Positions 15,258 through 19,952 of a stretch of DNA of 19,952 nt are shown piece after piece. Numbering within the stretch: position 1 is the stretch's first letter; every line of letters begins with the position of its first letter. The DNA lies in assembly GCA_900320035.1 (NCBI GenBank), contig ONQU01000015.1, forward strand, positions 1-19,952, read 5' to 3'. Origin of the DNA: an uncultured Rhodospirillaceae bacterium (GTDB lineage Bacteria > Pseudomonadota > Alphaproteobacteria > RF32 > CAG-239). The notes under the pieces were generated by a model. It was not told the origin of the DNA and did no database searches. It worked only from the letters and a program-made list of their open reading frames with translations. A program made the translations under genes and the position numbers.

Positions 15258-15500
15258 ATGCTTAAGTTAATAAAATTCATGCTTTATATTTTTGTGGCGG
15301 TCGGGTTGGTATATTTATTGCAAGATATTCTTGATAATTCATCATCAGTAAGGCGCAATGTACAAAGTTCTATTATACGCATTTCAGATGCGACTAAGGC
15401 GTTATTTGATAAAGCATATGCAAGCGTTATGAGCACAACAGATCAACAATTAACCAATATTCAAACACAAACAGAAAATATGTTGGCACGAATGGAATAA
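15258..15500 (+). CDS. Small single-pass membrane protein (80 aa)
   Basis: A short protein with one membrane segment at about residues 5-23 (IKFMLYIFVAVGLVYLL). A polar helical tail follows, rich in Ser, Thr and Gln (RRNVQSSIIRISDATKALFD, then TTDQQLTNIQTQTENML). The ribosome site AAGGAGG is the strongest in the window and lies about five bases before the ATG, so the gene is surely translated, possibly at a high level. It sits between the aspS terminator and gyrA, 114 bases before the gyrA start. I do not recognise a family; the tail could form an amphipathic coiled coil. The dyad at 15189-15205 may control it. Confidence 0.75.
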   Translation: MLKLIKFMLYIFVAVGLVYLLQDILDNSSSVRRNVQSSIIRISDATKALFDKAYASVMSTTDQQLTNIQTQTENMLARME

Positions 15501-15544
15501 TACTAAATTCCTAACTCTTTTGCAGGTGGATAAAAATTAAAAAT

Positions 15545-15585
15545 AACTTCCTATTTTATGGCATTGTTGCTATATTAAGGAAGTT
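15545..15585. repeat. Inverted repeat in the gyrA leader region
   Basis: AACTTCCT (15545-15552) and AGGAAGTT (15578-15585) are perfect complements, 25 bases apart, ending 29 bases before the gyrA start codon. The interval holds a TATATT that could be a -10. It could be a regulatory dyad or a weak leader hairpin. Confidence 0.3.
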
Positions 15586-15614
15586 TAATTTTAAAGCAGT
15601 AAAAGAGGTATGAA

Positions 15615-18416
15615 GTGACTGAAGAAATAACCGCAACCGAAGTTGTTAAAACAGATAATATTGCCCCAACGATGATCTCGGAAGAAATGCGCCGTAGCTA
15701 TTTGGATTATGCCATGAGCGTTATTGTTTCGCGTGCGCTTCCGGATGCCCGTGATGGTATGAAACCGGTACATCGCCGTATTATTTACGGTATGTATGAA
15801 AACGGTTATGATAACACCAAGCCATATCGTAAATCGGCGCGTATCGTCGGTGATGTTATGGGTAAATATCACCCGCATGGTGACAGCTCAATTTATGAGG
15901 CTATGGTGCGTATGGCGCAACCTTTTTCTATGCGCTTAACCTTGGTGGACGGGCAGGGTAACTTCGGCTCCATGGATGGTGACGGTGCAGCCGCTATGCG
16001 TTATACGGAAGCACGCTTGGCTAAAGTAGCCACCTGTTTAACCGATAATTTGGACGAAGATACAGTTGACTTTATGCCAAACTATGATGAATCTTTACAA
16101 GAACCAACAGTGTTGCCGGCGCGTTTTCCAAATTTGTTGGTCAATGGCGGTAACGGTATTGCCGTTGGTATGGCCACTAATATTCCACCACATAATTTAG
16201 GGGAAGTGATTGACGCTTGCTGTGCTTATATCGATAATCCGGAAATTAGCATCGAAGATTTGATTAAAATTGTGCCGGGACCTGATTTTCCGACCGGCGG
16301 GTTGATTTTGGGTTACGGTGGGGCACGTCAGGCTTATTTAACCGGTCGCGGCTCGGTGATGATGCGTTCAAAATGCTCCATTGAAGAAATTCGCAAGGAT
16401 AAAGAGGCTATTATCGTACACGAAGTGCCGTATCAAGTCAATAAGGCCAATTTGGTGGCGCATATTGCTGAACTCGTCAAAGATAAGCGCATTGAAGGCA
16501 TTTCCGATATCCGTGATGAGTCAGATCGGCAAGGGGTGCGCATTGTCATTGAAATTAAGCGCGATTTCCAAGCTGAAGTCATTTTGAATCAACTTTATAA
16601 ATTTACCGAGCTGCAAACCAGTTTTGGTATGAATATGCTGGCGATTAACGGCGGTCGGCCGATGATGATGAATTTGCGCGATATTATTTCTACCTTTATT
16701 GAATTTCGTGAAGAAGTTATCCGTCGTCGCACGGTATATCGCTTAAACAAAGCGCGTGATCGGGCGCATGTATTAGTCGGTTTGGCAATTGCGGTGGAAA
16801 ATTTGGATCCGGTAATTGAGTTGATTAAAACAGCACCGACTCCGCAAGATGCACGTGACCGCTTAACCGAGAAACCATGGCCGGCCGGCACCATTGCTTC
16901 GTGGGTAGATTTGATTGATGAACCGGATCACAAGGTTGAAAACGGCATGTATCAGCTTTCCGAAGATCAAGCAAAAGCAATTTTGGATTTGAAATTGCAG
17001 CGCTTGACCGGTTTGGAACGTGATAAAATCCATGATGAATTGGTGGCATTAGGCGATGATATTAAAGAATATCTGTCGATTTTATCCAGCCGTGAGAAAC
17101 TGTTTGGCATTATGCGTGATGAATTGGTGGCGGTTAAAGACGAATATGCCACACCGCGTTTGACGCAAATTGAGGATATTGAATATAACCAAGACATTGA
17201 ATCACTTATTCAACGTGAAGAAATGGTGGTGACAGTTACTGAAGAAGGATACATTAAACGTGTGCCGCTAAATGCTTATAAAGCGCAAAAACGTGGTGGT
17301 AAAGGCAAATCAGGTATGACGACCAAGGAAGAAGATTTTGTCACGCGCTTGTTTGTGGCCAGCACACATACACCGGTGCTGTTCTTCTCGAGCCGCGGCA
17401 TTGTTTATAAGATGAAGGTTTATAAATTGCCGCTTGGTTCGCCAACATCAAAGGGCAAGCCGTTTATTAATTTGTTGCCGCTCGAAAATGGTGAAAACAT
17501 TACGGCAATTATGAAATTACCGGAAAATGAGGAGGAGTGCCAAGGTATGTCTATTGCGTTTGCAACGCGTAGCGGTAATATTCGCCGCAACAGCCTCATG
17601 GACTTTGTGCGTGTTCAAGCCAATGGTAAGATTGCGATGAAACTTGATGAAGGCGATAAGCTCGTCAATGTGGCATTGTGTGATGACAATAATGACATAA
17701 TGCTGGCTACCCGCCAAGGTAAATGTATTCGCTTCCCGGTAGCTGATTTGCGCATGTTTGTCGGGCGTAATTCGACCGGCGTGCGTGGTATCAAATTGGC
17801 GAAAGGCGATGAGGTGATTTCAATGTCAATTTTGAAGCATATTACCGCTAATGCCGATGAGCGTGATGAATATTTACGCGTTTCAAACGCCATGAAGAAG
17901 GTTGATGCCGAATCTGGTGAAACCAGTTGCATTTCGGCTGACCAAACCGGTTTGTTGAACTTATTGACGGTTGAAAAGTTTGCACAAATGCAGGAATTGG
18001 AAGAATTTTTGCTCACGGTAACAGTCACCGGCTATGGTAAACGCTCATCATCATATGAATATCGCGTTACCGGTCGCGGCGGTCAAGGTATTGCCAACAT
18101 GGAAATGTCACCACGCAATAAAGAAGTCGTCAGTTCTTTCCCAATTGAGGAAGATAAGGAAATTATGATGGTGACCGATGGTGGTAAACTCATCCGTATG
18201 CCGGTTGATGATATTCGTATTGCCGGTCGCAAGACACAGGGTGTTATTTTGTTCCGCACTGCCGATGATGAAAAAGTGGTTTCGGTGACTAAACTTGATG
18301 CCGATGCCGGCACCGATGAAGAAATCGATGAGGAAGGTGACGGCGAAATTGAAGCTGCGGAAATTACTGCTGAAGAAGTGATTGCCGAGCCGCAAACCGA
18401 TGAGGTTGATGCATAG
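15615..18416 (+). CDS. gyrA: DNA gyrase subunit A
   Basis: The breakage-reunion subunit of DNA gyrase, which introduces negative supercoils together with GyrB. The 933-residue length is normal. The start is GTG at 15615, with GAGG about six bases upstream; the ATG just before it is out of frame and closed. The catalytic pair Arg129-Tyr130 is in AAAMRYTEARL. The quinolone-resistance region reads KYHPHGDSSIYEAMVRM: Ser91 equals E. coli Ser83, and Glu95 takes the place of Asp87, so the usual resistance changes are absent. The GyrA box QKRGGKG (about residue 557) in the C-terminal beta-pinwheel identifies gyrase rather than topoisomerase IV. The last 35 or so residues form an acidic tail, as in other GyrA proteins. 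It is followed by a clear terminator. Confidence 0.98.
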   Translation: MTEEITATEVVKTDNIAPTMISEEMRRSYLDYAMSVIVSRALPDARDGMKPVHRRIIYGMYENGYDNTKPYRKSARIVGDVMGKYHPHGDSSIYEAMVRMAQPFSMRLTLVDGQGNFGSMDGDGAAAMRYTEARLAKVATCLTDNLDEDTVDFMPNYDESLQEPTVLPARFPNLLVNGGNGIAVGMATNIPPHNLGEVIDACCAYIDNPEISIEDLIKIVPGPDFPTGGLILGYGGARQAYLTGRGSVMMRSKCSIEEIRKDKEAIIVHEVPYQVNKANLVAHIAELVKDKRIEGISDIRDESDRQGVRIVIEIKRDFQAEVILNQLYKFTELQTSFGMNMLAINGGRPMMMNLRDIISTFIEFREEVIRRRTVYRLNKARDRAHVLVGLAIAVENLDPVIELIKTAPTPQDARDRLTEKPWPAGTIASWVDLIDEPDHKVENGMYQLSEDQAKAILDLKLQRLTGLERDKIHDELVALGDDIKEYLSILSSREKLFGIMRDELVAVKDEYATPRLTQIEDIEYNQDIESLIQREEMVVTVTEEGYIKRVPLNAYKAQKRGGKGKSGMTTKEEDFVTRLFVASTHTPVLFFSSRGIVYKMKVYKLPLGSPTSKGKPFINLLPLENGENITAIMKLPENEEECQGMSIAFATRSGNIRRNSLMDFVRVQANGKIAMKLDEGDKLVNVALCDDNNDIMLATRQGKCIRFPVADLRMFVGRNSTGVRGIKLAKGDEVISMSILKHITANADERDEYLRVSNAMKKVDAESGETSCISADQTGLLNLLTVEKFAQMQELEEFLLTVTVTGYGKRSSSYEYRVTGRGGQGIANMEMSPRNKEVVSSFPIEEDKEIMMVTDGGKLIRMPVDDIRIAGRKTQGVILFRTADDEKVVSVTKLDADAGTDEEIDEEGDGEIEAAEITAEEVIAEPQTDEVDA

Positions 18417-18445
18417 AAAATTGCTTGTAAAAAAAAGTAAAACAG

Positions 18446-18478
18446 CGCCTTGTTTTTGGTAGAGCAGGGCGTTTTTTT
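18446..18478 (+). terminator. Rho-independent terminator after gyrA
   Basis: CGCCTTG (18446-18452) pairs with CAGGGCG (18465-18471, one G-T pair) around a twelve-base loop, directly followed by seven T. Confidence 0.85.
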
Positions 18479-18485
18479 ATACATA

Positions 18486-18513
18486 TTGACTCTAAGTGAT
18501 TTTTATATACAAT
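18486..18513 (+). promoter_or_regulatory. Strong sigma-70-type promoter for the 18569 gene
   Basis: TTGACT (-35, five of six) and TACAAT (-10, five of six) are 16 bases apart, just after the gyrA terminator. The predicted leader is about 50 bases. Confidence 0.65.
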
Positions 18514-18516
18514 GGA

Positions 18517-18543
18517 TTTCACAAAACTTATAATTTTGCGAAA
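18517..18543 (+). promoter_or_regulatory. Leader dyad upstream of the orphan gene
   Basis: TTTCACAAAA and TTTTGCGAAA are complementary at nine of ten positions around the seven-base loop CTTATAA. It begins at about the predicted transcription start and ends 25 bases before the ATG. It may be an operator or a leader hairpin. Confidence 0.4.
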
Positions 18544-18568
18544 TGTATTACTTTAAATATTATTGCGT

Positions 18569-19060
18569 ATGAAAAGAGAAGAAATTTTCGCGCTTATTGA
18601 GCGCATTCAAGCGGTTTGTCCTCCGGAGTGTAAAGTGGAAACCGTACCGACCAAGCAACCGAACGATGTTCATCTTATCATTATTCAACGACCGGCAACC
18701 GATTTTGATGAAGTAACGGAAACATCAGATACGCAAGTCGAAGAATATAAGTCTTTCTTTGAGCGCAATCTCGTTTTAAGGAAGGTTTATTTTTGGGAGT
18801 TGCAGAAAATCCGTCGTTGGCATTATGAAACGATTTTACCGCTTCTCGGCGATGCTGCAACACATTTCAAAGTTCTGTATTGCTGCGGCAATAAGTTTGT
18901 GGCATACGAGCGCTTTACTTTGTTTGACTATGCGGAAAATTATGCCGGTGTTTTTGATTATTTGGGTGTCAAAGATCAAAGAGGCTACCGATGGATGGGG
19001 GTTTGTCGGAACATCGATATGCTGATAGGCGTTTTAATGACAACATATCAGGAACTGTGA
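18569..19060 (+). CDS. Orphan cytoplasmic protein of unknown function (163 aa)
   Basis: I start at ATG 18569 (MKREEIFALIERIQAVC); a TTG six bases earlier is possible. No Shine-Dalgarno is visible, unlike nearly all neighbours. The protein has no signal peptide or membrane segment. The first half mixes a helix with a strand (DVHLIIIQRPATDFDEV). The middle is rich in charged and aromatic residues (EYKSFFERNLVLRKVYFWEL, then IRRWHYETILPLL). Five cysteines are present (CPPEC, YCC, VC), and the end is GYRWMGVCRNIDMLIGVL. Rare arginine codons (AGA, AGG, CGA) and several GAG codons differ mildly from the neighbours. It has its own promoter, leader dyad and terminator, so it is an independent one-gene unit, perhaps recently acquired. 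I recognise no family. Confidence 0.75.
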   Translation: MKREEIFALIERIQAVCPPECKVETVPTKQPNDVHLIIIQRPATDFDEVTETSDTQVEEYKSFFERNLVLRKVYFWELQKIRRWHYETILPLLGDAATHFKVLYCCGNKFVAYERFTLFDYAENYAGVFDYLGVKDQRGYRWMGVCRNIDMLIGVLMTTYQEL

Positions 19061-19063
19061 ATT

Positions 19064-19099
19064 AAAATCTCTGCTGCTCGATGCGGCAGGGATTTTTTT
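19064..19099 (+). terminator. Rho-independent terminator after the orphan gene
   Basis: A 14-base-pair stem (19064-19077 with 19083-19096, two G-T pairs) has the loop TCGAT and ends in seven T. Confidence 0.88.
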
Positions 19100-19125
19100 G
19101 TTGTATTATGGCGATAAATGACAGA

Positions 19126-19153
19126 TTGACTTTTGTAATTTTTATTCTACGAT
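19126..19153 (+). promoter_or_regulatory. Candidate promoter for the endonuclease gene
   Basis: TTGACT (-35, five of six) and TACGAT (-10, four of six) are separated by 16 bases; the start codon lies 26 bases after the -10. Confidence 0.5.
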
Positions 19154-19178
19154 AAACTAAAAATGGAGCGACAAATTG

Positions 19179-19952
19179 ATGAAAAAAATATGCTTAATTT
19201 TGATATTTTGTTTACCGGCAATAACCGTTCAGGCTCTCAGTTGGTGGCCGTTTGCCGCCGGGAAAATGCCAACGCAAGGCAATCATCATAGTCAATCGTT
19301 TTATGCCGTTAAAAAAGAAATGCTCGAAAAGATATATTATGACCATCGGCAGACGCTTTATTGCGATGCCGAATTTACCGCGCATAAAAAAATCATCAAG
19401 CCGCACGGTTTCAAATTGCCGAATTTGCGTAAGGTGAATTTCAAGGTTTATGATATTTCATTGGAAGAATTGCAACGCAAGGCCGAACGCATGGAATGGG
19501 AACACATCGTGCCGGCACAAAATTTCGGCAAAACCTTTACCGAATGGCAAAACGGGCATAAAAACTGCACATTCGGCAAAGGAGCAAAATATAAAGGACG
19601 CAAATGTGCCGAGCAGGAAAATGAAGAATTTCGCTATATGTACACCGATATGTATAACCTCTATCCGGCAATCGGCGCGGTTAATTATTTAAGGGCGAAT
19701 TTTAATTTTACCCAATTTGATGATAAAGTGGCCAATACTTTTGGGCAGTGTGCGCTGAAAATTGCGCATAATAAAGCTGAGCCGCCGGATGGCGTTAAAG
19801 GTTTGATTGCGCGAACTTATTTGTATATGGAAAAAACATATCCACGCTATAAAATCGGTGAGCCAATGCGCGGTATTTTAACGGTGTGGAATAAAAAATA
19901 TCCACTCACGATGTGGGAATGTCAGCGTGCGAGTCGGATTGAAAAAGTGCAA
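19179..19952 (+). CDS. Secreted endonuclease I (EndA/Dns family), 3' end cut by window edge
   Basis: An exported, non-specific DNase of the His-Me finger type; family members degrade DNA in the periplasm or outside the cell and help nutrient recovery. All 258 visible codons are open. A signal peptide spans about residues 1-19 (cleavage near VQA). The catalytic motif RMEWEHIVPAQNFG lies at about 107-120, matching the family's MEWEHVVPA. It is followed by YMYTDMYNLYPAIGAVNYLRANFNF, the usual DLHNL/N-R-N helix. Four cysteines in the mature part may form the disulfides seen in the family (YCDAEF, NCTFG, KCAEQ, QCAL), with another in MWECQRAS. The sequence stops in ECQRASRIEKVQ, very near the normal C-terminus, so only some ten to twenty residues should be missing. 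GGAG lies ten bases before the ATG. Confidence 0.93.
   Translation, partial: MKKICLILIFCLPAITVQALSWWPFAAGKMPTQGNHHSQSFYAVKKEMLEKIYYDHRQTLYCDAEFTAHKKIIKPHGFKLPNLRKVNFKVYDISLEELQRKAERMEWEHIVPAQNFGKTFTEWQNGHKNCTFGKGAKYKGRKCAEQENEEFRYMYTDMYNLYPAIGAVNYLRANFNFTQFDDKVANTFGQCALKIAHNKAEPPDGVKGLIARTYLYMEKTYPRYKIGEPMRGILTVWNKKYPLTMWECQRASRIEKVQ

Noticed and set aside
15761..15920. Possible quinolone-resistance change in GyrA (Glu95 for Asp87).
   Set aside because: Ser91 is the wild-type form and Glu is a conservative acidic residue found naturally in related topoisomerase subunits; not evidence of resistance.
18083..18484. Minus-strand frame of 133 codons rich in Ser, opposite the end of gyrA.
   Set aside because: It arises from the Asp/Glu-rich tail of gyrA read backwards and includes the terminator.

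Overview
The window looks like chromosomal DNA from an AT-rich, anaerobic alphaproteobacterium. The reasons are: an alphaproteobacterial-type aspartyl-tRNA synthetase (motif 2 followed by SPGEFYQLDMEMSF); rnd next to aspS; a PhoB-type regulator; a tRNA-Leu directly before tig; and a full-length HydG, which implies an oxygen-sensitive [FeFe]-hydrogenase elsewhere in the genome. Uncultured fermentative gut alphaproteobacteria (RF32-like lineages) would fit, but that placement is inference.

Layout. 1-2146 (minus strand): an incomplete hypothetical gene, a small hypothetical gene, and an envelope pair (lipoprotein plus secreted protein, translationally coupled through a TTG start). 2273-4172 (plus): a DUF1294 membrane protein and a secreted DUF4139 protein in one operon. 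4243-8807 (plus): tRNA-Leu(TAG), tig, hydG and prfC in series, with no convincing terminator between them. 8902-10215 (plus): an unrecognised membrane-anchored coiled-coil protein with a long acidic tail. A bidirectional terminator then separates it from 10284-10571 (minus), a small acyl-carrier-like gene with foreign codon use and a Bacteroidota-type promoter. 10674-13216 (minus): the tight operon rnd-rpe-phoB, divergent from aspS (13339-15102, plus). 15258-18416 (plus): a tiny membrane protein and gyrA. 18569-19060 (plus): an orphan gene with its own promoter, leader dyad and terminator. 19179-end (plus): a secreted endonuclease I cut by the window edge.

Most of the window is housekeeping: translation and protein folding (tRNA-Leu, tig, prfC, aspS), RNA maturation (rnd), sugar phosphate metabolism (rpe), phosphate signalling (phoB) and DNA topology (gyrA). 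The accessory content is hydG, the envelope proteins, the acidic membrane protein, the foreign small gene and the orphan at 18569. No mobile element, CRISPR array or complete new defence system is visible. The strongest unexplained signals are a perfect 26-bp palindrome inside the 5' end of hydG and the apparent inter-phylum transfer at 10284-10644. No intergenic gap exceeds 300 bases.
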